Shown here: positions 35,485 to 44,137 of the stretch, piece after piece
How the letters are laid out: the number at the start of each line of letters is the position of its first letter
Numbering within the stretch: position 1 is the stretch's first letter
NCBI RefSeq assembly: GCF_013359595.1
Contig: NZ_JABFMP010000014.1
Location: 62,001 to 126,000, forward strand
Length of the DNA: 64,000 nucleotides
Source of the DNA: Pseudomonas sp. C1C7
Lineage (GTDB): Bacteria; Pseudomonadota; Gammaproteobacteria; Pseudomonadales; Pseudomonadaceae
Direction of reading: 5' to 3'
Translations under genes and position numbers: made by a program
The notes under the pieces: model-generated
The model's input: only the letters and a program-made list of their open reading frames with translations
What the model was told of the DNA's origin: nothing
The model's database searches: none

Positions 35485-37761
35485 ATGGGGGAATACCGCA
35501 AGTTATGGTGGTCGCTGATTGGCGTCCTCGGCGTGACGTTCTGCCTGCTGGGCTGGTTCGGTCACGAAATCTACCGACAGGCCCCGCCGATCCCCGAGCA
35601 GGTGCAAAGCGTCGACGGCACCACCCTGTTCCGCGCCGGCGACATCCTCGACGGGCAAACCGCCTGGCAGAGTATCGGCGGCATGCAGTTGGGCTCGATC
35701 TGGGGGCACGGCGCCTACCAGGCACCGGACTGGACGGCCGACTGGCTGCACCGCGAACTGCTCGCCTGGCTCGACCTGGCCGCACAGCAGGCCTACGGCA
35801 AGACCTTCGAGCACATCGATGACGACCAGCAAGCCCAGCTGCGCCATCAACTCAAGCGCGAATACCGTGGCAACCGCCTGGTCAACGGCACACTGATCCT
35901 CAGCGAGCGCCGCATCCAGGCCATCGCGCAAACCGCCGCCTATTACCATGCCCTGTTCGGCAACGACGCTTCGCTGCACCATAGCCGCGAGAGCTTCGCC
36001 ATGAAGGAAAACACCCTGCCCGACGCCACCCGGCGCCAGCAGCTGACACAGTTTTTCTTCTGGACCGCCTGGGCGGCCGCCACCGAGCGTGACGGCCAGG
36101 CCGCAACCTTCACCAACAATTGGCCCCACGAACCGCTGATCGACAACCACCCGACCGCCGAAAACATGGTCTGGTCGATTATCAGCATTGTCGTGTTGCT
36201 GGCGGGGATCGGTTTCCTGGTCTGGGGCTGGGCCTTCCTGCGCAATCACGAAGAAGGCGAGCCCAAGGTGCCGGCCCAGGATCCCCTGAGCCTGATCAAA
36301 CTCACCCCCTCGCAAAAAGCCCTGGGCAAATACCTGCTGCTGGTCGGCGCGCTGTTCGGCTTCCAGGTACTGATGGGCGGCGTGACCGCGCATTACACGG
36401 TCGAAGGCCAGGATTTCTACGGCCTGCCCCTGTCGAAGTGGTTCCCCTACTCGCTGACCCGCACCTGGCATCTGCAAAGCGCGATGTTCTGGATCGCCAC
36501 CGGCTTCCTCGCGGCGGGGTTGTTTCTCGCACCGTTCATCAACGGCGGCAAGGACCCGAAATGGCAGAAGCTGGGTGTCGATATTCTGTTCTGGGCCCTG
36601 GTGCTGGTGGTCGTCGGCTCCTATGCCGGCAACTTCCTCGCCATCGCGCAACTGATGCCCCACGAGTGGAGCTTCTGGCTCGGTCATCAGGGTTATGAGT
36701 ACGTGGACCTGGGCCGTCTTTGGCAGATCGCCAAATTCGCCGGGATCGTGTTCTGGCTGGTCCTGATGCTGCGCGCGATGCTGCCCGCCCTGCGCCAGCC
36801 CGGCGACAAAAACCTGCTGGCGCTGCTGGCCTGCTCGGTGATTGCCATCGGTCTGTTCTACGGTGCCGGCCTGTTCTATGGCGAGCGCACCAACCTGTCG
36901 GTGATGGAGTACTGGCGCTGGTGGGTGGTGCATCTGTGGGTCGAAGGTTTCTTCGAGGTGTTCGCCACCACGGCGCTGGCGTTCATCTTCACCAGCATGG
37001 GCCTGGTGTCCAAGCGCCTGGCCACCACCGCGACCCTGGGTTCGGCTTCACTGTTCATGCTCGGCGGTGTACCCGGCACGTTCCACCACATCTATTTCTC
37101 CGGCACCACCACACCGGTGATGGCGGTGGGCGCCACCTTCAGCGCCCTGGAAGTGGTGCCGCTGATCCTGCTGGGCCATGAAGCCTGGGAAAACTGGCGG
37201 CTCAAGGAACGTGCGGCATGGATGGCGCAGATTCGCTGGCCATTGCAGTTCTTCATCGCCACCGCGTTCTGGAACATGCTCGGCGCCGGGGTGTTCGGCT
37301 TCCTGATCAACCCGCCGATTTCGCTGTATTACATCCAGGGCCTGAACACCACGCCGCTGCACGCTCACGCCGCGCTGTTCGGGGTGTATGGCTCGCTGGC
37401 ACTGGGTTTCAGCCTGCTGATCCTGCGTTACCTGCGGCCGAACCTGCAGTTCAACGATCGCCTGATGAGCACCGGCTTCTGGTGGCTCAACGGCGGCCTG
37501 ATGCTGATGATCGTCACCAGCCTGCTGCCGATCGGCATCCTGCAGTTCTACGCCAGCGCCAGCCAGGGCCTGTGGTACGCCCGCGGCGAAGAGTTCATGC
37601 AACAGGATCTGCTGCAGACCCTGCGCTGGGTGCGCACCTTCGGCGACATCGTGTTTCTGGTCGGCGCGTTTGCGGTGATCTGGCAAATCGCCGGCGGCCT
37701 GCTGTTTTCGTCCCGTCATCCGCGTACGGTAGATGCGCTGGACATCGGCGGACAACGCTAA
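35485..37761 (+). CDS. norB: Quinol-dependent nitric oxide reductase (single-subunit qNOR)
   Basis: A 758-residue inner-membrane enzyme that reduces NO to N2O using quinol. An N-terminal helix and a periplasmic domain of about 220 residues (no CXXCH haem-c motif) precede a 12-helix NorB core, as in qNOR (NorZ). Haem and FeB ligands are visible in RTWHLQSAMFW, VVHLWVEGFFEVFATTALA, TFHHIYFSG and PLHAHAALFGVYG. It starts after GAGGTGAT. No norC, nir or nos genes are nearby, so it probably detoxifies NO rather than serving a full denitrification chain. Gene names norB and norZ are both used for qNOR. Confidence 0.95.
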   Translation: MGEYRKLWWSLIGVLGVTFCLLGWFGHEIYRQAPPIPEQVQSVDGTTLFRAGDILDGQTAWQSIGGMQLGSIWGHGAYQAPDWTADWLHRELLAWLDLAAQQAYGKTFEHIDDDQQAQLRHQLKREYRGNRLVNGTLILSERRIQAIAQTAAYYHALFGNDASLHHSRESFAMKENTLPDATRRQQLTQFFFWTAWAAATERDGQAATFTNNWPHEPLIDNHPTAENMVWSIISIVVLLAGIGFLVWGWAFLRNHEEGEPKVPAQDPLSLIKLTPSQKALGKYLLLVGALFGFQVLMGGVTAHYTVEGQDFYGLPLSKWFPYSLTRTWHLQSAMFWIATGFLAAGLFLAPFINGGKDPKWQKLGVDILFWALVLVVVGSYAGNFLAIAQLMPHEWSFWLGHQGYEYVDLGRLWQIAKFAGIVFWLVLMLRAMLPALRQPGDKNLLALLACSVIAIGLFYGAGLFYGERTNLSVMEYWRWWVVHLWVEGFFEVFATTALAFIFTSMGLVSKRLATTATLGSASLFMLGGVPGTFHHIYFSGTTTPVMAVGATFSALEVVPLILLGHEAWENWRLKERAAWMAQIRWPLQFFIATAFWNMLGAGVFGFLINPPISLYYIQGLNTTPLHAHAALFGVYGSLALGFSLLILRYLRPNLQFNDRLMSTGFWWLNGGLMLMIVTSLLPIGILQFYASASQGLWYARGEEFMQQDLLQTLRWVRTFGDIVFLVGAFAVIWQIAGGLLFSSRHPRTVDALDIGGQR

Positions 37762-37772
37762 ATCGCAGACAC

Positions 37773-37801
37773 AAAAAAGGGCGCCACTGGCGCCCTTTTT
37801 T
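37773..37801. terminator. Bidirectional terminator between norB and ibpA
   Basis: AAAAAAGGGCGCC-ACTG-GCGCCCTTTTTT, a perfect stem with an A-run before and a T-run after, so it works in both directions. It serves the convergent norB and ibpA genes. Confidence 0.92.
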
Positions 37802-37811
37802 ACTGTCCGGC

Positions 37812-38258
37812 TTAGTGTTGCAGCGCCGGTTTCTGCGCCCCGTTGATCGGGATGCGCTTGGCTTTCGCTTCTTCCGGGATCACACGCAACAGGTCGATGC
37901 TCAACAGACCGTTGCTCAGGCCCGCGGCCTTGATTTCGATGTGATCCGCCAGACGGAAGGACAGCTTGAAGGCTCGCTGGGCGATGCCTTGATGCAGGAA
38001 GGTCACGCCTTCGCTCGCATCACGCTTGCCGCCACTGATGGTCAGCACGCCCTTCTCCACTTGCAGCTCCAGGTCTTCTTCCTGGAAACCGGCTGCCGCC
38101 ACGACGATGCGGTATTGATCGTCACCGTGTTTTTCGACGTTGTAGGGAGGGTAAGTGCTGCCAGGCTCGTTGCGCAGGGCGGTTTCGAACAGGTCGTTGA
38201 AACGGTCGAAGCCCACCGAGGAACGGAACAGAGGCGCCAGGGAAAATGCAGTAGTCAT
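37812..38258 (-). CDS. ibpA: Small heat-shock protein (Hsp20/IbpA)
   Basis: A 148-residue alpha-crystallin-domain chaperone that holds unfolding proteins on aggregates for DnaK/ClpB. The crystallin domain spans about 38-130 (YRIVVAAAGFQEEDLELQVE, FKLSFRLADHIEIKAAGLSN, GLLSIDL) and the C-terminal I-x-I anchor is RIPIN. It is preceded by a sigma-32 promoter and an RNA-thermometer-like 5' leader, so expression is doubly heat-dependent. It converges on norB through a shared terminator. Confidence 0.95.
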   Translation of the reverse strand: MTTAFSLAPLFRSSVGFDRFNDLFETALRNEPGSTYPPYNVEKHGDDQYRIVVAAAGFQEEDLELQVEKGVLTISGGKRDASEGVTFLHQGIAQRAFKLSFRLADHIEIKAAGLSNGLLSIDLLRVIPEEAKAKRIPINGAQKPALQH

Positions 38259-38324
38259 GGTTCAAATCTCCTGAAAACAATCAGCAAGGTTTTTTGTCTC
38301 CGCGACCCGAATTCGGCATCGCGT
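38259..38324 (-). promoter_or_regulatory. ROSE-like RNA thermometer in the ibpA 5' leader
   Basis: In the minus-strand leader the ribosome-binding site TCAGGAG (38267-38273) can pair with CTTGCTGA (38281-38288) as seven pairs with a single bulged G, closing a small loop. A bulged G opposite the Shine-Dalgarno strand is the hallmark of ROSE elements. An upstream hairpin CGCGA...CCGAATTCGG...TCGCG is also present. The known behaviour of ROSE elements is masking of the ribosome-binding site at low temperature; here this is predicted by pairing only. Confidence 0.75.
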
Positions 38325-38330
38325 AACCCT

Positions 38331-38359
38331 TAGATAGGGACCGCTGATTGCATTTCAAG
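38331..38359 (-). promoter_or_regulatory. Sigma-32 (RpoH) heat-shock promoter of ibpA
   Basis: On the minus strand CTTGAAA, a 13-base spacer and CCCTATCTA match the RpoH consensus (CTTGAAA-N13-CCCCATNT) nearly perfectly. It would give a 5' leader of about 65 bases. Confidence 0.88.
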
Positions 38360-38379
38360 AGATTTTTTGCAGATTTTTT

Positions 38380-39339
38380 TCAGGCCGCTTGCGCCACCGG
38401 CAAGCCGAGCAGGCGCGAAACCTGATCCAGCTCGGTCTCGCGACGCAGGACGTTGAACAGCTCAACGGCCTCTGGATAATTGCGGGTCAGCATCGCCAGC
38501 CACTGCTTCAGACGGCCCGGCGCCTGACGCGGGGTCATCTGCGCCACGGCCTGCAGCCAGAAGTCCTGGAGCAGTGGCAGCAGCTCGGCCCAGGTCATCT
38601 CGACCACCTCTTCACCGGCCCGCGCCGCGGCGATTTGCCGGGCCAGATCCGGCCGCGACACCAGACCGCGACCGAGCATGATGTCTTCCACGCCACTGAT
38701 CTCACGGCAACGACGCCAGTCCTCGACGCTCCAGATATCGCCATTGGCGAACACCGGCACCTTGACCACGTCCTGCACCCGTGGAATCCATTCCCAATGC
38801 GCCGGCGGCTTGTAACCGTCGGTCTTGGTCCGCGCATGAACCACAATATGCTCCGCGCCGCCCTCAGCCAGCGCCGTGGCGCAGACCAGCGAACCATCCG
38901 GGCTGTCGAAGCCCAGGCGCATCTTGGCCGTCACCGGAATATGCGCCGGCACCGCACGCCGAACGTGCTCGACGATCTGGTTCAACAACTCCGGCTCCTT
39001 GAGCAGCACCGCACCGCCCCGGGACTTGTTCACCGTCTTGGCCGGGCAGCCGAAGTTCAGGTCAATCACCTCCGACCCCAGCTCACAGGCCAGCGCAGCG
39101 TTTTCCGCCAGACACACCGGATCCGAACCGAGCAACTGCACACGTAGCGGCACGCCGGAAGCGGTGCGGGCACCGTTCAGCAGTTCGGGACCGAACTTGT
39201 GGAAATAGGCAGGCGTAAGCAACTGATCGTTGACCCGAATGAACTCGGTCACACACCAATCAATCCCACCCACCCGGGTCAGCACATCGCGCAAGATGTT
39301 ATCGACCAACCCCTCCATGGGTGCCAGAGCAATTTGCAT
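38380..39339 (-). CDS. dusC: tRNA-dihydrouridine(16) synthase
   Basis: A 319-residue FMN enzyme of the Dus family that reduces uridine 16 in the tRNA D-loop. [20 protein letters not shown], the catalytic Cys in [20 protein letters not shown] (near 98) and the His in [13 protein letters not shown] are signatures, and the short DusC-type C-terminal helical domain is present. The start is the ATG of MQIALAPM; no strong ribosome-binding site is seen in front of it, and a GTG three codons upstream is an alternative. Confidence 0.92.
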   Translation of the reverse strand: MQIALAPMEGLVDNILRDVLTRVGGIDWCVTEFIRVNDQLLTPAYFHKFGPELLNGARTASGVPLRVQLLGSDPVCLAENAALACELGSEVIDLNFGCPAKTVNKSRGGAVLLKEPELLNQIVEHVRRAVPAHIPVTAKMRLGFDSPDGSLVCATALAEGGAEHIVVHARTKTDGYKPPAHWEWIPRVQDVVKVPVFANGDIWSVEDWRRCREISGVEDIMLGRGLVSRPDLARQIAAARAGEEVVEMTWAELLPLLQDFWLQAVAQMTPRQAPGRLKQWLAMLTRNYPEAVELFNVLRRETELDQVSRLLGLPVAQAA

Positions 39340-39395
39340 GGAAAACACACTCAACGAAAAACGGCGGGCAGTTTACTGGTTTTCAGGGCGGAACG

Positions 39396-39469
39396 TGTAG
39401 GAGCTGACGAGTGAAACGAAGCTGCGATCTTCAAAGATCAAAAGATCTCAGCCTTCGGCAGCGCCTGCA
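39396..39469. repeat. Intergenic repeat, TGTAGGAGCTG/GATCGCAGCC family
   Basis: TGTAGGAGCTGACGAGTGAA then GCTGCGATCTT...AAGATCTCAGCC and GCGCCTGCA: the same order as the copy at 7269-7348 with a few differences. It fills the gap upstream of dusC together with one REP. Confidence 0.75.
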
Positions 39470-39511
39470 TTGGGACTGCATGCACCCGCAAAAATCAGGT
39501 TGAATGTCAGG

Positions 39512-39543
39512 CCGCCTTCGCGGGCAAGCCCGCTCCCACAGGG
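39512..39543. repeat. Single REP element
   Basis: CCGCCTTCGCGGGCAAGCCC followed by GCTCCCACAGG, the common REP type of this chromosome, with no inverted partner nearby. Confidence 0.8.
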
Positions 39544-39564
39544 GTTCTGCGTACATCCATGAAG

Positions 39565-40002
39565 TCAGGTCGGGAGTTGAAGCGCCGGGCCGTACCCTTC
39601 AATGAACTCTGTGGGCATACGCTTGGGCCTGCCGGTGGACAGCTCAATACAGACAAATGTGGTCTGCGCCCGCAACAAAGTCGCATTGTCACCAGGCCGC
39701 TTTAACTGAAAATGACGAGTCATCTTCAGGCGCTGGTCCCAATCGACAATCCAGGTCGCCATCTGCAACTCATCACCTTCATAGGCCGCCGCCAGATAGT
39801 CAATCTCATGCCGCACCACCGCCATCGCCCGGTCCAACCGGCGATATTCGGCCAGATCCAGGCCAAGGCGCTGCGAGTGCCGCCAGGCGCAACGCTCGAG
39901 CCAGGTCACATACACCGCGTTATTGGCGTGCCCCAGCCCATCGATATCTTCGGCGGCCACTTGCAGATCAATGATGAACGGCGTTGCCCGATCCCAGCCC
40001 AT
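39565..40002 (-). CDS. Acyl-CoA thioesterase, 4HBT hot-dog family
   Basis: A 145-residue hot-dog-fold thioesterase. The catalytic-type segment IDGLGHANNAVYVTWLE (near residue 20) matches the 4-hydroxybenzoyl-CoA thioesterase/YbgC family, and a conserved FVCIELSTGRPKRMP strand follows. It should hydrolyse a small acyl-CoA in the cytoplasm. The natural substrate is not evident. It lies about 50 bases after the alpha/beta-hydrolase gene on the same strand. Confidence 0.87.
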   Translation of the reverse strand: MGWDRATPFIIDLQVAAEDIDGLGHANNAVYVTWLERCAWRHSQRLGLDLAEYRRLDRAMAVVRHEIDYLAAAYEGDELQMATWIVDWDQRLKMTRHFQLKRPGDNATLLRAQTTFVCIELSTGRPKRMPTEFIEGYGPALQLPT

Positions 40003-40050
40003 GCCCCACTCCCGGTCAGATATTGTCGACCGGCGCAGTGTAACGGATGC

Positions 40051-40884
40051 TCAGGCCGATTGGCGCGATTGCAGGCTGCGACCGGCCAGCAGTGATAACA
40101 CGCCATCAATCACCCGAGGGTCGGCGAGCACCCGGTGATGACCACCCTCCTCCAGGCGCAGCAGGCGGCTGTCGAACCAGGCTTCGTGGATCAACTGCGC
40201 TTCCTTGGCCGGGACATACTTGTCGTCCTCGGCATGAACGATCAGGCCGGGCATGTCGAGCTGATAGTGCGCTACGTCCAGCGTGGCGGCGCGCATGCCG
40301 ACGTCTTTCTCGACCTGACGGATGAAAGCCGAACGGGCTTTCGGCGGCAGTCGCACGTAACGGGCAAAACCGCGCAACACCCCAAGAATGCGCGCCGGAG
40401 CGCCAATGGTGACCAGGGTTTCGGTGCGCAGACCCAATTGCACCGCCAGCATGGCACTGGCGCCTCCCATGGAATGGCCGATGACCGCTTGCAACGGCGG
40501 CAATTCGGCAGCGGCTTCGAGCATGGCACGGGCGAACAGCACGACATTCGCTTCGGTGCCCGGTGAACGACCGTGTGCCGGGCCATCGAGGGCGACCACG
40601 GTGTAGCCGGCATCGACCAGGACGGTGATCAGGGTGGCGAATTGCGTTGGCCGACCTTCCCAGCCGTGCATCAGCAACACCGTCGGGCCTTGCCCCCAGC
40701 GCAACGCAGAGAGGCCGAAACGCAAAGTGATTCGTTCGGATTTGGCCAGCAGCGGCAATTCCCAGTCGCTGGGTGGAAAATCCCGCGGCGTCATGAACGC
40801 CAGCCGCATTTTGCTTGCGACCAGTTTTGGAGCGAACCAGCCCAAGGTGCCATTAACGCCACGAACCCACTTCAACGTGCTCAT
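40051..40884 (-). CDS. Alpha/beta-fold hydrolase
   Basis: A 277-residue serine hydrolase with nucleophile elbow GHSMGG (near residue 137), oxyanion strand LLMHGWEGRPTQF, catalytic Asp in VHAEDDKYVP and His in EEGGHHRVL. It starts at the ATG of MSTLKWVRG after a good GGGAGAG; the frame runs 26 codons further upstream without a better signal. The TetR gene 28 bases upstream suggests it is the regulator's target. The substrate is unknown. Confidence 0.88.
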   Translation of the reverse strand: MSTLKWVRGVNGTLGWFAPKLVASKMRLAFMTPRDFPPSDWELPLLAKSERITLRFGLSALRWGQGPTVLLMHGWEGRPTQFATLITVLVDAGYTVVALDGPAHGRSPGTEANVVLFARAMLEAAAELPPLQAVIGHSMGGASAMLAVQLGLRTETLVTIGAPARILGVLRGFARYVRLPPKARSAFIRQVEKDVGMRAATLDVAHYQLDMPGLIVHAEDDKYVPAKEAQLIHEAWFDSRLLRLEEGGHHRVLADPRVIDGVLSLLAGRSLQSRQSA

Positions 40885-40912
40885 CGCTCTCTCCCAAGGC
40901 CTTGCCTTCAGG

Positions 40913-41452
40913 TCAACGCACCGCCGATTTGGCAGCGCGCAACAATCGATCGGATAAATCACCAGGCCCCAACGCCCGTGCCAGCGCCAGGCCGCCCACC
41001 ATCAAGGCCATGTCGGCCAGGGCTTTTTCGATGTCTTCAGGGCTGTCCGCCAGCTGCGCGACCATCATTTCCATGTGCTCGTTGAGGGCCACACGGAAGG
41101 TATCGGGCAGGCGTCCGAGCTCGCCGATGGAGGCCGGAATCGGGCAGGCAGACTCGCTGGAATCGCGGTGCTTGCGCGACAGATAGAACGCAGCGACCAG
41201 GGCGCGACGCTCTTCACCGGTCAACTCGGCATCCATGTCGGCAATCGAGTCACGACGGCGCGCCAGCAAATGCTTGAACGCCTCCAGCATCATCGCGTCC
41301 TTGCTTTCGAAGTGTGCATAAAAGCCACCGACAGTCAGGCCGGCCGCGCCCATCACTTCGCCCACGCTCGGTTCCGCCGGGCCACGCTGGATCAGCGCTG
41401 CGCTGGCGGCCTTGAGAATGCGTTCTCGGGTTTGAGCTTTTTTATCGTTCAT
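40913..41452 (-). CDS. TetR-family repressor
   Basis: A 179-residue repressor with an N-terminal HTH (about 5-50: RERILKAASAALIQRG, VGEVMGAAGLTVGGFYAHFE) and an all-helical ligand domain. The ATG of MNDKKAQTR follows a GGAGG six bases away and replaces an upstream TTG. A perfect 11-bp inverted repeat lies 24 bases before its start codon, so autoregulation is very likely, with the downstream hydrolase in the same unit. The ligand is unknown. Confidence 0.92.
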   Translation of the reverse strand: MNDKKAQTRERILKAASAALIQRGPAEPSVGEVMGAAGLTVGGFYAHFESKDAMMLEAFKHLLARRRDSIADMDAELTGEERRALVAAFYLSRKHRDSSESACPIPASIGELGRLPDTFRVALNEHMEMMVAQLADSPEDIEKALADMALMVGGLALARALGPGDLSDRLLRAAKSAVR

Positions 41453-41475
41453 CGTTGCCTCCAAATATTACGACT

Positions 41476-41502
41476 AGAATATTATTCTCATAATAATATT
41501 CT
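41476..41502. promoter_or_regulatory. TetR operator candidate
   Basis: AGAATATTATT, five bases, AATAATATTCT: a perfect 11-bp inverted repeat, with a further CGACT/AGTCG repeat outside it. It lies directly upstream of the TetR gene and is the best operator-like palindrome in the window. Confidence 0.8.
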
Positions 41503-41573
41503 GCAAGTCGTGGATGTGACCGCTGGTCTGAAGAACAGTTTGAGAGAGGTAGGGAGATTTGGCCAAACGCCAG

Positions 41574-41610
41574 ACAAACAAAAGGGCCATTCAATAATTG
41601 AATGACCCTT
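41574..41610 (-). terminator. Terminator of the Ala-Glu-Ala-Glu tRNA operon
   Basis: AAGGGTCATTCAA-TTA-TTGAATGGCCCTT on the minus strand (one G-T pair) followed by TTGTTTGT, 26 bases after the last tRNA-Glu. Confidence 0.82.
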
Positions 41611-41636
41611 ATAAAATCCCGCAGAGCGGGTAATCG

Positions 41637-41712
41637 TGGCGTCCCCTAGGGGACTCGAACCCCTGTTACCGCCGTGAAAGGGCGGTGTCCTAGGCCACTA
41701 GACGAAGGGGAC
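41637..41712 (-). tRNA. tRNA-Glu (TTC), distal copy
   Basis: A 76-nt cloverleaf with acceptor GTCCCCT/AGGGGAC, anticodon TTC in CTTTCAC and encoded CCA. It is identical in the mature region to the proximal tRNA-Glu. Confidence 0.97.
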
Positions 41713-41790
41713 ACAAACCTTCTATACAACTGATCAGTGCTGAGTGCTGATCGATTCAAGGCCGGTGTGGCCAGACCTTGAACTGTAAAT

Positions 41791-41866
41791 TGGTGGAGCT
41801 AAGCGGGATCGAACCGCTGACCTCCTGCATGCCATGCAGGCGCTCTCCCAGCTGAGCTATAGCCCC
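41791..41866 (-). tRNA. tRNA-Ala (GGC), distal copy
   Basis: A 76-nt cloverleaf with acceptor GGGGCTA/TAGCTCC, which contains the G3-U70 identity pair read by alanyl-tRNA synthetase, anticodon GGC and encoded CCA. It differs from the proximal tRNA-Ala in anticodon stem and T-stem by paired changes. Confidence 0.97.
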
Positions 41867-41919
41867 GGATTTTTCGCCTCTCGGCGGAGCGATCTCTTGC
41901 AACATCGCTTCTGTAAAAC

Positions 41920-41995
41920 TGGCGTCCCCTAGGGGACTCGAACCCCTGTTACCGCCGTGAAAGGGCGGTGTCCTAGGCCACTAGACGAAGGGGAC
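41920..41995 (-). tRNA. tRNA-Glu (TTC), proximal copy
   Basis: A 76-nt cloverleaf with anticodon TTC and encoded CCA, identical to the distal copy. The spacer downstream of each Glu copy is also similar, showing a tandem duplication of a Glu-Ala unit. Confidence 0.97.
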
Positions 41996-42075
41996 GCAAA
42001 CCCTTCTATACAACTGATCAACGCTGAGTGTTGATCGCTTCAAGGCCGGTGTGGCCAGACCTCGAAGTGTAAATT

Positions 42076-42151
<76 letters not shown>

Positions 42152-42184
42152 TCATCGTTGATGTCATCGCTGAGGACGGGGCGA

Positions 42185-42213
42185 ATCTTAAGGGCGTATC
42201 GAAAGCCTGTCAA
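42185..42213 (-). promoter_or_regulatory. Sigma-70 promoter of the Ala-Glu-Ala-Glu tRNA operon
   Basis: On the minus strand TTGACA, a 17-base spacer and TAAGAT, followed by a GC-rich discriminator (TCGCCCCG) and then the proximal tRNA-Ala. It is the best -35/-10 pair in the window. Confidence 0.88.
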
Positions 42214-42300
42214 ACTTATTTTTCAAAAAATTTAAAATTTTTTGTCGGCATAACAATCACTTACCGCCCTCCCCCCGTAAATCCGGGGGTAAAACCGTCT

Positions 42301-42419
42301 CTGTAGCAGCTGCCGCAGGCTGCGTTCGAGTGCGAAGCGCTCGCCCTGCCCCTTCATGTTGTCCATAAAGGGGCTGCTGCGCAGCCCGACGCAGCCTCGT
42401 ACCTCGGCAGCTGCTACAG
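42301..42419. repeat. Intergenic inverted repeat CTGTAGCAGCTGCCG
   Basis: Perfect 15-bp terminal repeats CTGTAGCAGCTGCCG and CGGCAGCTGCTACAG enclose shorter GCAGGCTGCG/CGCAGCC repeats. This is another intergenic element, different from REP. It lies immediately downstream of gltX and may form its 3' end. Confidence 0.7.
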
Positions 42420-42423
42420 GGAA

Positions 42424-43905
42424 TCAGGCGATAGCGCCCAGCAGCTTTTCCCACTCTTTGTTTTCTTTCTTCGACACGCCGCCCAGCAGGTCGATCGCCT
42501 GGCGCAAGCGGAAACGGGTCAGGTCCGGGCCAAGGATTTCCATCGCATCGAGCACCGATACCGAGCTGGCCTGCCCGGTGATCGCGGCGAACATCAGCGG
42601 CATGGCATCGCGCAGCTTCAGTTGCAGGGACTCGACCACCGCCTGAATCGTCGCGGTGATGCTGTCCTTTTCCCACTGACGCAGGCTTTCGAGCTTCCAG
42701 AGGATCAGCTGCATCAGCTGACGCACCTGATCGCCCGAGAGCTTCTTGGATTCGAACAGGCTGGCATCCGGGTTCACGCCACCGGCGAAGAAGAAGCCGG
42801 CCAGCGGTGCGACCTGGCTGAAGGTTTCAACCCGACCCTGCACGTGCGGCGCGATCTTCATCATGTATTCGCAATTGAATGCCCACTTCTGCACCCGTGC
42901 GGCGAACTCTTCCACCGGCAGGTCGCGCAGCCACTGGCCGTTGAGCCAGGACAGCTTCTCGATGTCGAAAATCGGCCCACCCAGGGACACGCGCTTGAGG
43001 TCGAAGTTGTCGACCATTTCCTGCAGCGAGAACTTCTCGCGCTCGTCCGGCATCGACCAGCCCATGCGGCCCAGGTAGTTGAGCATGGCCTCGGGCATGA
43101 AGCCCATGCGCTCGTAAAAGGTCACCGACGTCGGGTTCTTGCGCTTGGACAGCTTGCTCTTGTCCGGGTTACGCAGCAGCGGCATGTAGCACAGCTCTGG
43201 CTGTTCCCAGCCGAAGTACTCGTACAAAAGGATCAGTTTCGGTGCCGATGGCAGCCACTCTTCGCCGCGCAGGACGTGGGTGATGCCCATCAGGTGGTCG
43301 TCGACCACGTTGGCCAGGAAGTAGGTCGGCAGGCCGTCGGTCTTCATCAGGACTTGCATGTCCATGCGATCCCACGGGATTTCAACGTCGCCGCGCAGCA
43401 TGTCCGGCACCACGCAGACGCCTTCGGTCGGCACCTTCATGCGGATCACGTGAGGCTCGCCGGCAGCCAGGCGACGGGCCACTTCTTCCTTGGACAGCAG
43501 CAAGGCGCGGCCGTCGTAACGCGGGGTTTCACCGCGGGCCATCTGCTCGGCGCGCATCTGGTCCAGCTCTTCGGCGGTGCAGAAGCACGGGAAGGCATGG
43601 CCCAGGTCGACCAGTTGCTGGCAGTACTTCTGATAAATGTCGCCACGCTCGCTCTGACGGTATGGACCGTGCGGGCCGCCGACGTCCGGGCCTTCGCTCC
43701 AGTCGATGCCCAGCCAGCGCAGTGCGTCGAAGATCTGCTGTTCGGACTCGCGGGTCGAACGCAACTGGTCGGTGTCTTCGATCCGCAGAATGAACTCACC
43801 GCCGTGCTGCTTGGCAAAGCAGTAGTTGAACAATGCGATGTAAGCGGTACCTACGTGGGGATCCCCGGTAGGCGATGGCGCGATGCGAGTGCGGACGGTG
43901 GTCAT
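42424..43905 (-). CDS. gltX: Glutamyl-tRNA synthetase
   Basis: A 493-residue class I synthetase charging tRNA-Glu. The HIGH-type motif is [18 protein letters not shown], and the KMSKS-type loop is [11 protein letters not shown] (near 245). The ATG of [12 protein letters not shown] is used; the frame continues 12 codons upstream without support. The enzyme's own substrate, two tRNA-Glu genes, is encoded just downstream on the same strand. Confidence 0.97.
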   Translation of the reverse strand: MTTVRTRIAPSPTGDPHVGTAYIALFNYCFAKQHGGEFILRIEDTDQLRSTRESEQQIFDALRWLGIDWSEGPDVGGPHGPYRQSERGDIYQKYCQQLVDLGHAFPCFCTAEELDQMRAEQMARGETPRYDGRALLLSKEEVARRLAAGEPHVIRMKVPTEGVCVVPDMLRGDVEIPWDRMDMQVLMKTDGLPTYFLANVVDDHLMGITHVLRGEEWLPSAPKLILLYEYFGWEQPELCYMPLLRNPDKSKLSKRKNPTSVTFYERMGFMPEAMLNYLGRMGWSMPDEREKFSLQEMVDNFDLKRVSLGGPIFDIEKLSWLNGQWLRDLPVEEFAARVQKWAFNCEYMMKIAPHVQGRVETFSQVAPLAGFFFAGGVNPDASLFESKKLSGDQVRQLMQLILWKLESLRQWEKDSITATIQAVVESLQLKLRDAMPLMFAAITGQASSVSVLDAMEILGPDLTRFRLRQAIDLLGGVSKKENKEWEKLLGAIA

Positions 43906-44137
43906 GGCATGTCTCGAAAAGAATGAAAAGCAAAGAAACAATCAAGCCGCGAATGGTAACAGGCGACACCCGCCCCGCTCCAGCGAACAGGGCATTTAAG
44001 CCAAGGTTGCGTCTGGAACGCCCGTATCACGCGGTGAATGACCGAATATCAAGGGATGGCATTTACCGCTTGTCGGCTTCATGCCAGATTCACCTGCTGA
44101 TAACTTTCCTTACATATTCTCGACTACAGTTTGCCCC

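Noticed and set aside
35485..37761. cNOR-type norB with cytochrome c partner
   Set aside because: The fused N-terminal periplasmic domain has no CXXCH and no norC is adjacent, which fits qNOR rather than cNOR.
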